From NCBI RefSeq assembly GCF_003425665.1, contig NZ_QQRQ01000006.1, positions 1 through 64,000 of the forward strand: a stretch of DNA of 64,000 nucleotides, given 5' to 3'. The first letter of the stretch is position 1, and each line of letters begins with the position of its first letter. The notes beneath the pieces are model-generated. The model had not been told where the DNA came from, did no database searches, and worked only from the letters and a program-made list of their open reading frames with translations. Below are positions 1-7,793 of the stretch, piece by piece. Both the position numbers and the translations under genes were made by a program. Source of the stretch: Evtepia gabavorous. GTDB lineage: Bacteria; Bacillota; Clostridia; Oscillospirales; Oscillospiraceae.

Positions 1-52
1 AAATGCGGTACGGCGGGGGAGAGGGGGACGGTGATGTCCGTGCGAGGTGGAG

Positions 53-382
53 TTAGAGAAGACTGCGAATTTGAGACAGGATATCGTAAAGGCGTCTTTG
101 ATCTTTTTCAGAAAGGCTGGAGAAGAGCTCATAGGCCCGCAAGGGATAGTTTTCTGCAGAAGGCATGGGATTGGAAAGAACATCGTCAAAGACAGAGGAA
201 ATGGGGATACCCAGGGCGGTGGTGATTTTTGCCAGAGTTTCTACGGTGATGTTTTTCTCCCCACGCTCCACTTGGCCAATGTACGTGGGATGGAGCCCGG
301 CGCGGTCTGCCAGGGTTTCCTGGCTGTAGCCTTTTTTCTGTCGGAACTGCCGCAATTTACGGCCGATGGTCTGCGTCATCAT
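53..382 (-). CDS. XRE-family HTH transcriptional regulator
   Basis: A 109-aa protein that is almost entirely one Cro/CI-type helix-turn-helix domain (about residues 6-60: IGRKLRQFRQKKGYSQETLA, then TYIGQVERGEKN), followed by a helical tail that may mediate dimerisation. The reading frame stays open 35 codons upstream, but I place the start at the ATG at 382 because a GGAGGG ribosome site lies 8 bases before it and the upstream residues do not resemble the family. It is divergent from the radical SAM gene, and the shared 136-base gap carries three phased operator-like repeats, so it probably represses itself and that gene (inference). It has no visible ligand domain. Confidence 0.85.
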   Translation of the reverse strand: MMTQTIGRKLRQFRQKKGYSQETLADRAGLHPTYIGQVERGEKNITVETLAKITTALGIPISSVFDDVLSNPMPSAENYPLRAYELFSSLSEKDQRRLYDILSQIRSLL

Positions 383-402
383 AGAAAGATCCCTCCGAGA
401 AA

Positions 403-476
403 AGACTATAAGTATTATCTCCCAGAGTGAACAGACTATTGATATTTTTATGGAGCTGATATATACTATAAGTATT
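403..476. promoter_or_regulatory. Three phased operator-like repeats between XRE regulator and radical SAM gene
   Basis: ACTATAAGTATT occurs exactly at 405-416 and 465-476, and a degenerate copy ACTATTGATATT lies at 435-446, so the three starts are spaced 30 bases apart (about three helical turns). The third copy is centred in a perfect inverted repeat, ATACT-ATA-AGTAT (463-475). The repeats overlap the rightward promoter and the TATAGT of the leftward gene, as expected for cooperative binding by the XRE protein. Binding itself is inferred. Confidence 0.65.
439..467 (+). promoter_or_regulatory. Promoter of the radical SAM gene
   Basis: TTGATA (439-444), a 17-base spacer and TATACT (462-467) form a good sigma-A promoter. 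The -10 overlaps the third operator copy and the -35 overlaps the middle copy, which fits repression by the neighbouring XRE protein. Confidence 0.65.
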
Positions 477-518
477 GTTTGGACCAAAACCGATTTTTAG
501 TATAAAGGATGACGTGAT

Positions 519-2036
519 ATGTTGCAAAAGCTTGGCGGAGGGACACCCAAGGGACGGGTGATGCTTCTGGCCTTTTACAATACCAAGGCGTTGGGGGTGC
601 GGTATCTGGAAGGGGCGCTGGAGCGGGCTGGGTATCAGGTGCAGGTGGTTTTTTATAAGGAGTTTAACAGCCATTGCCCTGGGCAGACCAGCCGTCGAGA
701 ATTGGAGCTTCTCTGTGAGGAGGTGCGGCGGGCAGAGCCTGTCTTTATCGGTTTGTCTGTGATGAGCTCCATGTATTTGGATACAGTGGAGCAGGTGATG
801 AAGACCTTGCGTGCGCGGTACGCCATTCCGCTGGTTTGCGGCGGCGCGTTTGCCAGTTTGTATCCAGATTACTTCTTGGACCGGGGAGCAGCGTATGTGA
901 TCCGGGGAGACGGGGAAATTCCTATGGTTAACTTGGCGGACCGTTTGATGTGTGGGGAGAGTGGAGAGGACCTCGCCTCTCTTTGCTGCCGGCGCCATGG
1001 GGAGACAGTGGTTCAGCCCATTGGCGGGGTATTGAAGGAGATTGATGGGTATGGGATTCCTGTGGTGAGCAGCCCACGGGCCTGTTTGATTGAGAGGGAT
1101 CGACTGCGGCGGGGGGACCCGCAGCGGCATACGCTGCGGTATGAGGTCATTGCCTCCCGGGGGTGTCCGTTTACCTGTACCTATTGCTCTTGTGCACCCC
1201 TTCACCGCCTTATGCCGCGGGGGATCGCCACGGTACGAACCCGGTCGGTAGAGAGTGTCATGGAGGAGCTTCGGGAGGCCAAGCGGGCCTGTCCCCGCAT
1301 GATGATGGTGCATTTTTATGATGAAATTTTTCCCAATCTTCCAGGATGGGTGGATGAATTTGTGGCGGCTTATCAGCGGGAGATTCACCTTCCCTTTACC
1401 ATCTGGTCCCATCCCAAGGCGGCCAAACAAGAGGTGCTGGAAAAGCTGGTCCGTGTGGGATTGACGGAGGTCATTATGGGAATCCAGTCTGGATCGGACC
1501 GCGTCCGGCGGGAGGTATTTCACCGGTATGAGACCCGGGAGGAGATCCTCCGGGCGGCAGGGTTCTTTCAGGCGGCGGGGGTGCCGTGGGTCAGCTATGA
1601 CTTTATGCTGCAGCATCCGTTTGAATCGTTAGAGGATTTGAAAGAGACCTATTTCCTGGTAAAAGAGCTTCCGGGGCGCTATGTCCTGCAGCTCCACGGG
1701 CTGAATTTTCTGCCGGGAACGGATATCGTTTCCATGGCGGTGGAGCAGGGGCTGTTTACCCAAGCGGAGTTGGACCGTATTATGTTCGCCCCTATGGAGG
1801 AACAGTTTGGTGCCTATTGGAAACAGGAGACCTCGCTGGAGAGCCAGCTGTGGTATGCGCTGATCTTCCTATGGCAGTGGGAGGCCATGCGAGAGAGATG
1901 TCTGGTCTATGAACAGGACCCTGTGGAGTATAAGCAGGAAATTTTTAAGGCATATCGTCAGGCGCAGGGGCTGTCCCGGCGCAGGGAATGGCGTAAAAAA
2001 TTGGATATGGCGGCCCGACGATTTGGGCTGCGGTAA
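519..2036 (+). CDS. B12-binding domain radical SAM protein
   Basis: A 505-aa protein with an N-terminal Rossmann-like cobalamin-binding region (about residues 14-150, with IGLSVMSS and the GGAFASLYPDYFL/GDGE segments typical of this group) and a radical SAM barrel whose CX3CX2C cluster motif is Cys216, Cys220 and Cys223. It should bind [4Fe-4S], SAM and probably cobalamin; the substrate cannot be told from sequence. AAGGATG precedes the ATG by about 7 bases. It stands alone between an operator-rich promoter and a strong terminator, so with the divergent XRE gene it forms a self-contained regulated unit. Confidence 0.85.
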   Translation: MLQKLGGGTPKGRVMLLAFYNTKALGVRYLEGALERAGYQVQVVFYKEFNSHCPGQTSRRELELLCEEVRRAEPVFIGLSVMSSMYLDTVEQVMKTLRARYAIPLVCGGAFASLYPDYFLDRGAAYVIRGDGEIPMVNLADRLMCGESGEDLASLCCRRHGETVVQPIGGVLKEIDGYGIPVVSSPRACLIERDRLRRGDPQRHTLRYEVIASRGCPFTCTYCSCAPLHRLMPRGIATVRTRSVESVMEELREAKRACPRMMMVHFYDEIFPNLPGWVDEFVAAYQREIHLPFTIWSHPKAAKQEVLEKLVRVGLTEVIMGIQSGSDRVRREVFHRYETREEILRAAGFFQAAGVPWVSYDFMLQHPFESLEDLKETYFLVKELPGRYVLQLHGLNFLPGTDIVSMAVEQGLFTQAELDRIMFAPMEEQFGAYWKQETSLESQLWYALIFLWQWEAMRERCLVYEQDPVEYKQEIFKAYRQAQGLSRRREWRKKLDMAARRFGLR

Positions 2037-2040
2037 GAAA

Positions 2041-2069
2041 AAACCTCCGGCCGAAGCCGGAGGTTTTTC
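2041..2069. terminator. Bidirectional terminator
   Basis: AACCTCCGGC/GCCGGAGGTT stem with a 4-base loop, A-run before and T-run after, lying between convergent genes (radical SAM gene and crotonase). Confidence 0.85.
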
Positions 2070-2091
2070 AAAAGCAAAGCAGAGGAGCCAA

Positions 2092-2958
2092 TTAGTTGGC
2101 GCCCTTGGGATTCATGGGATCGGTACGATCCTCGATCCAATACTTGCCGATGGGATCCTGAGAAGCGTCCTTGTTGACGTTGTGGGCAATCATCAGGGTC
2201 TGGTTGCGGTTCTCAACCTGCAGGGCGTTGTCGAAGCCAGAAGCGTCGACGTTGGCACGCATAGCCTCCTTGGTCAGACGGACAGCCATGGGGTCCTTGG
2301 CGGCGATGACGCGGGCCAGCTCCAGGCCAGCGGGAACCAGGTCCTTGCGCTCGTCAACAACCTTGGACACCAGGCCCAGGTTCCAAGCTTCATCAGCGTT
2401 GATGAAGTTACCGGTCAGCATCATCTCATAAGCACGGCCGGTGCCGATCAGACGAGGCAGGAAGTAGGAGGAGGACATGTCGCAGCCGCCGATGCCCACG
2501 TTGGCATAGAAGCAGGAGAAACGAGCGGTCTTGGTGCAGACACGAATGTCAGAGCACATAGCCAGAGAGAAGCCACCGCCAGCGGAGACGTTGTCGATCA
2601 GGGTGATCCAGGGCTGAGGAGTCTTAGCAATGAACCACTCCAGCTCGCCCAGCTTAATCTGATAGTGATAGAAGCCGGGAACGGTCTGCTCGTAGTCGGT
2701 CAGGCCCTGCTTGACATCCAGGCCGGCGCAGAAGCCCTTGCCCTCGTCGCCGCCATACAGCAGGACAACGCGGATGTTGTAGTACTCGTCAACCAGCCAC
2801 TGGGAGAGCTCGGTCAGCTCACGCACCAGGTCGTGGGACAGGGCGTTGTAAGCCTTGGGTCTGTTCAGGGTGACCTTCAGGATGTTGGGCTCGACCATCT
2901 CGAGCAGCAGGTTCTCATAAGTGGGCAACGCTCTGGCTGCGGGATAAACAGGTTTCAT
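2092..2958 (-). CDS. Crotonase-fold enoyl-CoA hydratase/isomerase family protein
   Basis: A 288-aa crotonase-superfamily protein with the FCAGLD loop (76-81) and the oxyanion-hole GGG (127-129). The two catalytic glutamates of mitochondrial enoyl-CoA hydratase (Glu144, Glu164) align with Ser131 and Tyr151, and the GGCDMSSSYFLPRLIG segment resembles an EchA-like subfamily, so ordinary hydratase activity should not be assumed. The frame extends upstream, but the ATG at 2958 has GGAGG 8 bases before it. It follows the acyl-CoA dehydrogenase by 124 bases on the same strand and is probably cotranscribed, suggesting a shared acyl-CoA pathway. Confidence 0.82.
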   Translation of the reverse strand: MKPVYPAARALPTYENLLLEMVEPNILKVTLNRPKAYNALSHDLVRELTELSQWLVDEYYNIRVVLLYGGDEGKGFCAGLDVKQGLTDYEQTVPGFYHYQIKLGELEWFIAKTPQPWITLIDNVSAGGGFSLAMCSDIRVCTKTARFSCFYANVGIGGCDMSSSYFLPRLIGTGRAYEMMLTGNFINADEAWNLGLVSKVVDERKDLVPAGLELARVIAAKDPMAVRLTKEAMRANVDASGFDNALQVENRNQTLMIAHNVNKDASQDPIGKYWIEDRTDPMNPKGAN

Positions 2959-3023
2959 GATAAAATCCTCCATCATCAATATTTGGCCTTTAAGAGGGGC
3001 CATGGGACCTACTTACCTACGCC

Positions 3024-3046
3024 AACCGGCCCACAAGGGGCCGGCT
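3024..3046 (-). other. Intercistronic hairpin
   Basis: CCGGCCC/GGGCCGG hairpin (3026-3032 with 3038-3044) between the acyl-CoA dehydrogenase and crotonase genes without a T-run. It may stabilise or process the transcript rather than terminate it. Confidence 0.4.
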
Positions 3047-3082
3047 GACGGAAGTTACGAACAATCAGCGGAAAACCAAGGA

Positions 3083-4303
3083 TTAGTTGGTGTTTCCGTT
3101 GGCAGCGACATACATGCCGTGGATCAGGTACTGGATGTCGCCGGAGCCCTCGATGTTGGGGGCGACAGCGGCGTCTCTCAGGAAGCGCTCTGCCTGATAC
3201 TCGTCGCAGACACCGTAAGCGCCCATGGCGTTGACGGCCATGGTGGCAACCTTGGTGGCAGTCTCAGCGGCATAGCCCTTGGCCTGTGCGGTACGGGCCT
3301 GAACAGCACGCATGGTGGGGATATCATCGCCAGCGAAGTGGTTGTGGTCGCAGTAGTCAGCGGCCTCCAGCAGCAGCAGCTCGGCGGTGTGTGCGTAGGT
3401 CAGCATGGTGGACAGACGCAGCTGGGTGGTGGGGAACTTGGTGATGGACTTGCCGCGGTGCAGCTTCTCCTGGCAGTACTTCAGCGCGATGTCAGCAGCG
3501 CCCAGAGCGGTGCCCACGAACACGGCGGTGAAGCCCAGCTTACCATAAGCGGTGGTGCCCAGCAGCTGGGTGAAGCCGTCGCCGGGCTTGCCCAGGATCT
3601 GGTCCTCGGTGACCTTCACGTCATCCAGGAAGATGTCATAGACCTCGGAGCCGCGATAGCCGATCTTCTCCCAGGGGGAGGAGATGGAGTAGCCCTCGCA
3701 GAACTTGTCGATCACCAGGCCGGTGACCAGGTCCTTGCCGGACTCTTCGTCCTTCTGCAGGGCGAACAGCACGCAGGGGCCGTCATAACCAGCGTTGGAG
3801 ATGAAGCGCTTCACGCCGTTGAGCTTGTAGGTGCCGTCGGCCTGCTTCTCCAGGCGGGTCTTCAGCATCTTGGGGTCGGAACCGGTCTCGGGCTCAGTGA
3901 AAGCGAAGGAGACGGTCTGCTCACCGGAGCAGCAGGGAGCCAGATACTTCATCTTCTGCTCATGGTTGGCATACAGGTCCAGAGCCTCCAGACCCAGGAT
4001 GTACACGTCCAGGCACTTGCCCACAGAGGGGGAAACGCGGCTGAGCTCCTTGATGACAATGGCCTGCTCCACGTGGCCCATGCCCATGCCGTTGTACTCC
4101 TCGGGGAAGCTGATGCCGATGAAGCCGCACTCAGCCAGCTGCTGATGAATGTCGTGGGGCAGCTGAGGATGCTTCTGGCCGTTGCTGACCTCGGTCATCT
4201 CGCCGGCCTCGATCTCGTCGATCCGGGGCTGCAGGACAGATTCCGCAAAGTCCTTGGCCAGGTCGTGGATCATCTGCTGGTCTTCGTTCAGTTTGAATTC
4301 CAT
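3083..4303 (-). CDS. Acyl-CoA dehydrogenase
   Basis: A 406-aa FAD-dependent acyl-CoA dehydrogenase of normal full length. Visible hallmarks are the FAD/substrate segment AFTEPETGSDP, the PWEKIGYRGSE stretch and the C-terminal RDAAVAPNIEGSGDIQ motif whose Glu385 occupies the catalytic-base position of short-chain enzymes. AGGAGG precedes the ATG at 4303. Together with the downstream crotonase and the nearby divergent hbd it suggests a CoA-linked oxidation/reduction route such as butyrate metabolism or degradation of a branched or cyclic acyl-CoA. No etfAB lies next to it, so the electron partner is elsewhere and the substrate is uncertain. Confidence 0.9.
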   Translation of the reverse strand: MEFKLNEDQQMIHDLAKDFAESVLQPRIDEIEAGEMTEVSNGQKHPQLPHDIHQQLAECGFIGISFPEEYNGMGMGHVEQAIVIKELSRVSPSVGKCLDVYILGLEALDLYANHEQKMKYLAPCCSGEQTVSFAFTEPETGSDPKMLKTRLEKQADGTYKLNGVKRFISNAGYDGPCVLFALQKDEESGKDLVTGLVIDKFCEGYSISSPWEKIGYRGSEVYDIFLDDVKVTEDQILGKPGDGFTQLLGTTAYGKLGFTAVFVGTALGAADIALKYCQEKLHRGKSITKFPTTQLRLSTMLTYAHTAELLLLEAADYCDHNHFAGDDIPTMRAVQARTAQAKGYAAETATKVATMAVNAMGAYGVCDEYQAERFLRDAAVAPNIEGSGDIQYLIHGMYVAANGNTN

Positions 4304-4709
4304 GATAAAATTCCTCCTGTATAATGATTTCTTACGTAACAGGCATTAAAACAATTGCCTGGGCATGAGAAGAATGCCCACGGCAACGTCTTCCAATACG
4401 GGGCAACTTCTACGGTGCTATTATATCATAAGAATTGGGGAGGCGCATGCCATATATTAATTATTTTTAGCGGGTGCAATACTTAATTAGCACTAAGAGA
4501 GAAAAGAAAAGTGGAAAGAGATGTGGTTATAACAACCAAAAAACGGGAGAGAAAACTGAACAAAATATACAAAACGTAGGAAAAGGAGGAAAAAGATGTT
4601 TGCACAATAAAGCGTATGAGAGAGGAGAAATCTGCCTTCCTTCCGTGGAAAACGCCATGGAACTGGGAAGGGGAGAAAGAAAAAATTGTGAAAATGTCAA
4701 CAGCAGACC

Positions 4710-4738
4710 TTGACGAAGCCGGGTTCTTCCTGTAAGAT
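4710..4738 (+). promoter_or_regulatory. hbd promoter
   Basis: TTGACG (4710-4715), 17-base spacer, TAAGAT (4733-4738). It predicts a leader of roughly 160 bases before the hbd start. Confidence 0.55.
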
Positions 4739-4763
4739 AGGACAAACACAAGCTGAAAATGGC

Positions 4764-4812
4764 GGGGTTTTTCCCTTCGGTCTGGAGGGGAAGGAAAAAG
4801 GCCCCGGTTTCT
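4764..4812 (+). promoter_or_regulatory. Hairpin with T-rich tail in hbd leader (possible attenuator)
   Basis: GGGG and TTTTTCC (4764-4774) can pair with GGAAAAA and CCCC (4793-4805) and are followed by GGTTTCTTTA. It resembles a weak intrinsic terminator placed upstream of hbd; no sensor element is recognised. Confidence 0.3.
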
Positions 4813-4907
4813 TTATGATTAAAAAGGCATTTCCGGGCAATCCGGCAAGGCTGATTATTAGATACCCCATCGGGAAATTATCAATGTATTTAAGGAGTTG
4901 CAGAAAC

Positions 4908-5762
4908 ATGGAAGTTAAGACTGTTGGCGTGTATGGCGCAGGCCTTATGGGCAGAGGCATCGCCCAGGTCGCTCTGGAGGGCGGCTATGACGTGGTCCTG
5001 TACAACCACAGAACCCCCACCCTGGAGAAGGGCGTGGCCGGGATCAAAAAGGGCTTTGAGAAAAAGGTGGCCAAGGGCAAGATCACCCAGGAGCAGGCCG
5101 ACGGCTGGCTGGGCCACCTGAAGGCCACCATCGAGCTGGAGGACCTGAAGGACGTGGACATCGTCTTTGAGGCCATGGTGGAGAACATGGCGCTGAAGAA
5201 GGAAGCCTTCGCCAAAATGGCCCCCATCATCAAGCCCGAGGCGATTTTTGTCTCCAACACCTCCTCTCTGAGCATCACCGAGCTGGCCGCAGCGTCGCAG
5301 CGTCCGGAGAAGTTCCTGGGAATGCACTTCTTCAGCCCCGTGCCCGCCATGAAGCTGGTGGAGATCATCAACGCCTATGATACCTCCGAGGACACCATTG
5401 AGACCGGCAAGGCCGTGGCCAAGGGCTTTGGCAAGGAGTTTGTCACCGTCACCGATGTGCCCATGTTCATTGCCAACCGGGTGATGTGCCCCATGATGAA
5501 TGAGGCCGCCATCCTGGCCGGGGAGAATGTCTGCTCCTACGAGGACATCGACAAGGCCTGCGAGCTGGGCTACAACCTGCCCATGGGCCCCCTGAAGCTG
5601 GCCGACGCCATCGGCATCGATGTGATGATCGAGGTGATGGAGTCCCTGTACCAGGAGACCGCTGACTCCAAGTACCGTCCCGCGCACCTGTACAAGGTTC
5701 TCTACCGCGCTGGCCGTCTGGGCCGGAAGAGCGGCAAGGGCTTCTATGATTACACCAAGTGA
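4908..5762 (+). CDS. hbd: 3-hydroxybutyryl-CoA dehydrogenase
   Basis: A 284-aa NAD(P)-dependent 3-hydroxyacyl-CoA dehydrogenase that interconverts acetoacetyl-CoA and 3-hydroxybutyryl-CoA in butyrate formation. The dinucleotide motif GAGLMG (Gly10, Gly12, Gly15) opens the protein, and His140 with Glu152 in GMHFFSPVPAMKLVE form the catalytic dyad. The frame runs open upstream, but AAGGAG about 10 bases before the ATG at 4908 and the family length fix the start. It is transcribed alone, away from the divergent acyl-CoA dehydrogenase, rather than in the usual clostridial crt-bcd-etf-hbd cluster. Confidence 0.93.
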   Translation: MEVKTVGVYGAGLMGRGIAQVALEGGYDVVLYNHRTPTLEKGVAGIKKGFEKKVAKGKITQEQADGWLGHLKATIELEDLKDVDIVFEAMVENMALKKEAFAKMAPIIKPEAIFVSNTSSLSITELAAASQRPEKFLGMHFFSPVPAMKLVEIINAYDTSEDTIETGKAVAKGFGKEFVTVTDVPMFIANRVMCPMMNEAAILAGENVCSYEDIDKACELGYNLPMGPLKLADAIGIDVMIEVMESLYQETADSKYRPAHLYKVLYRAGRLGRKSGKGFYDYTK

Positions 5763-5793
5763 GTTTGTTCCCATAGCAGGATAAGAGCATACC

Positions 5794-5833
5794 GCAGGCC
5801 ACCGCCGGAACCAAGGCGGTGGCCTGCTTTTTT
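5794..5833 (+). terminator. hbd terminator
   Basis: GCAGGCCACCGCC/GGCGGTGGCCTGC stem followed by six Ts. Confidence 0.9.
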
Positions 5834-5883
5834 GGGGGAAAGAGCAGGATGGCCCGCACGGGGATTTCCTGCCCTCTTTCCCA

Positions 5884-5912
5884 TTGTCCCGGGGAGAAAA
5901 GTGTGGTATCAT
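5884..5912 (+). promoter_or_regulatory. Promoter of the nrdG-nudix-trmN6-rsmI operon
   Basis: TTGTCC (5884-5889), 17-base spacer, TATCAT (5907-5912), 37 bases before the nrdG start. Confidence 0.5.
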
Positions 5913-5948
5913 ACAGGGGATCTTTGCATAGAATGGGAGGACCTTGTT

Positions 5949-6476
5949 ATGCGAATTGCCAACACGGTCAACGACTCCATTGTGGACGGACATGGGTTGC
6001 GCTTTACCATTTTCACCCAGGGCTGTCCCCACCACTGCCCAGGCTGTCACAATCCGGACACCCACGATCCCGCCGGCGGCCGGGAGGTTTCCCTGGAGGA
6101 ACTGATGGCGGAGATGGGGCGCAATCCCCTCATTGAGGGCGTGACCCTCTCCGGGGGGGAACCCTTTGCCCAGGCGGCGGACTGCGCGGCGCTGGCCCAA
6201 GCGGCCCATGCCCGGGGGCTGAATGTCTGGACCTATTCCGGCTACCTTTTTGAGCACCTGCGGGACAGTGGGAACCCGGACTGGACTGCCCTGCTGGCCC
6301 AGACCGACGTGCTGGTGGACGGTCCCTTTTTGGCCAAGGAGAAGTCCTATGAGCTCCATTTTCGGGGGAGCCGAAACCAGCGCCTGATTGATGTGCCCCG
6401 GAGTCTGGCCCAGGGCCGGGTGGTCCTCTGGCAGGAGGAGGACCCTTTGGCCAAGTTCACTGTGCCGGAGTCCTGA
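5949..6476 (+). CDS. nrdG: Anaerobic ribonucleotide reductase activating protein
   Basis: A 175-aa radical SAM activase of the NrdG type, which installs the glycyl radical on class III ribonucleotide reductase. The CX3CX2C motif is Cys26, Cys30 and Cys33 in TQGCPHHCPGCHNPDTHD, and the TLSGGEP segment follows. GGAGG lies 8 bases before the ATG at 5949; the open frame upstream covers the terminator region and is not used. The reductase nrdD is not adjacent. Together with the lack of oxygen-dependent genes nearby this supports an anaerobic host. Confidence 0.9.
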   Translation: MRIANTVNDSIVDGHGLRFTIFTQGCPHHCPGCHNPDTHDPAGGREVSLEELMAEMGRNPLIEGVTLSGGEPFAQAADCAALAQAAHARGLNVWTYSGYLFEHLRDSGNPDWTALLAQTDVLVDGPFLAKEKSYELHFRGSRNQRLIDVPRSLAQGRVVLWQEEDPLAKFTVPES

Positions 6477-6493
6477 GAGGAGGAAAGGATACC

Positions 6494-7126
6494 ATGACCA
6501 TTGCGGAAATGAAGCACCACTTTACCCACCGGGAGCTGGGCATCCAGGGCGCGGTGGGAGAGTATGCCATTTTGGTCCCCTTGGCCCAGTGGGAGGGAAA
6601 ACTCTGCCTCCTCTTCGAGACCCGGGCGGAGACCCTGGTGGGCCACCAGCCCGGGGAGGTCTGCTTCCCCGGGGGCCGGCGGGAGAGGGGAGAGCGTCCG
6701 GTGGAAACCGCCCTCCGGGAGACCTGGGAGGAGATCGGGATTCCCCCGGAGGAGATTGAGATTCTGGCCCCCCTGGATGTCATCCAGGATATCAGCGACC
6801 GGGTGGTGTACCCCTTTCTGGGCACCATCAGCCCCCAGGGGGTGGACCGGCTTGCGGCCAGCGCGGCAGAGGTGAAGAATGTTTTCTTTGTCCCTCTGGA
6901 CTACCTGATGCACTACCCTGAGGAGGTCTATCGCTACACGGTCTCGGCCCAGGTGGACGATCAGTTCCCCTATGAGCGGATGGGCTTTCCCAAAAACTAT
7001 CCCTGGCGGACGGGATTTATGGATGTGCCCATCTATGAGTATGAGGGCCATTTTATCTGGGGAATGACCGCCCGGACCGTCCGCTGGCTGCTCCGGGAGC
7101 TGCGGGCGATGGAAGGGGAAGGGTGA
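6494..7126 (+). CDS. NUDIX hydrolase, CoA pyrophosphatase type
   Basis: A 210-aa protein with a full NUDIX box at about residues 60-82 (GGRRERGERPVE, then REtwEEiG). The preceding VGHQPGEVCFPGG resembles the NUDT7/YeaB CoA-diphosphatase signature, so hydrolysis of CoA or a related nucleoside diphosphate is likely; the exact substrate is inferred. It begins 17 bases after nrdG with an AGGAGG site and is followed after 3 bases by the methyltransferase gene, so the genes are cotranscribed. Confidence 0.85.
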   Translation: MTIAEMKHHFTHRELGIQGAVGEYAILVPLAQWEGKLCLLFETRAETLVGHQPGEVCFPGGRRERGERPVETALRETWEEIGIPPEEIEILAPLDVIQDISDRVVYPFLGTISPQGVDRLAASAAEVKNVFFVPLDYLMHYPEEVYRYTVSAQVDDQFPYERMGFPKNYPWRTGFMDVPIYEYEGHFIWGMTARTVRWLLRELRAMEGEG

Positions 7127-7129
7127 GCC

Positions 7130-7780
7130 GTGGAGTCGGTGGAATTTTTGGGCCGGTACCGGCTTACCCAATCGGACGCCTGTTTTAAGCTGGGCCGGGA
7201 CAGCGTGCTGCTGGCCCGGTTTTGCACCCTGCGCCCCCGGTGGTCGGTGTGTGACCTGGGCTGTGGGGTGGGCTCCCTCCTGCTTCTGCTGTCCCAGCGG
7301 GAGGAGGCCCTGGACCGGGTGGGGGTGGAGCTGGACCCTGTCGCGGCCGGCCTGGCCCGGCGGAACCTGTCGGACAACGGCTTGGAGGGACAAGTTCTTA
7401 CCGGAGACCTCCGGGACCGCGCCCTGCTGAAGGGCGACCGCTTCCAGCTGGTGATTGCCAATCCCCCCTATTTTCGGGCGGGGTCCGGCAAGTCGGGGGG
7501 ACAGGCCCGGATGGACGACACCTGCCCGGTGGACGACCTGTGCCGGGCGGCAGGGCGTTTGGCCAAGACAGGGGGGCGTTTCGCGCTGGTCTACCGCCCC
7601 GAGCGGCTGGCGGAGCTTTTTGCCGCCCTTCGGGGGGCCCGGCTGGAACCCAAGCGGCTTCAGCTGCTGTCCTATGGGCCCTCCAGCCCCCCTTACGCGG
7701 TTTTGGTGGAGGCGGTGAAGGAAGGCGGGCCCGGCCTGGAGATTTTACCGGTCCACTATCAGACAGAGTCTGCACACTGA
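7130..7780 (+). CDS. tRNA1(Val) (adenine(37)-N6)-methyltransferase-like protein
   Basis: A 216-aa class I SAM methyltransferase. DLGCGVG (42-48) is the SAM-binding motif I and NPPY (111-114) is the amino-methyltransferase catalytic motif. The family (YfiC/TrmN6, COG4123) methylates N6 of A37 in tRNA-Val, though substrates vary in Firmicutes. The start is a GTG three bases after the NUDIX stop, with GGGGAAGGG just upstream, which implies translational coupling. rsmI follows. Confidence 0.85.
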   Translation: MESVEFLGRYRLTQSDACFKLGRDSVLLARFCTLRPRWSVCDLGCGVGSLLLLLSQREEALDRVGVELDPVAAGLARRNLSDNGLEGQVLTGDLRDRALLKGDRFQLVIANPPYFRAGSGKSGGQARMDDTCPVDDLCRAAGRLAKTGGRFALVYRPERLAELFAALRGARLEPKRLQLLSYGPSSPPYAVLVEAVKEGGPGLEILPVHYQTESAH

Positions 7781-7793
7781 GGAGGATGCTGCC

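Larger units (their letters stand above)
4304..4907. other. Long intergenic region between divergent acyl-CoA dehydrogenase and hbd
   Basis: About 600 bases with no convincing gene. The left part is the acyl-CoA dehydrogenase leader, with small hairpins at about 4344-4380 (TGGGCAT/ATGCCCA among them) and a leftward TATAAT at 4420-4425. The middle (4450-4700) is A-rich and purine-rich and holds only implausible open frames. The right part holds the hbd promoter and leader. Confidence 0.6.

Noticed and set aside
4474-4713. 79-codon frame in the acyl-CoA dehydrogenase/hbd gap
   Set aside because: Lys/Gly/Glu-biased low-complexity translation from purine-rich DNA, no ribosome site.
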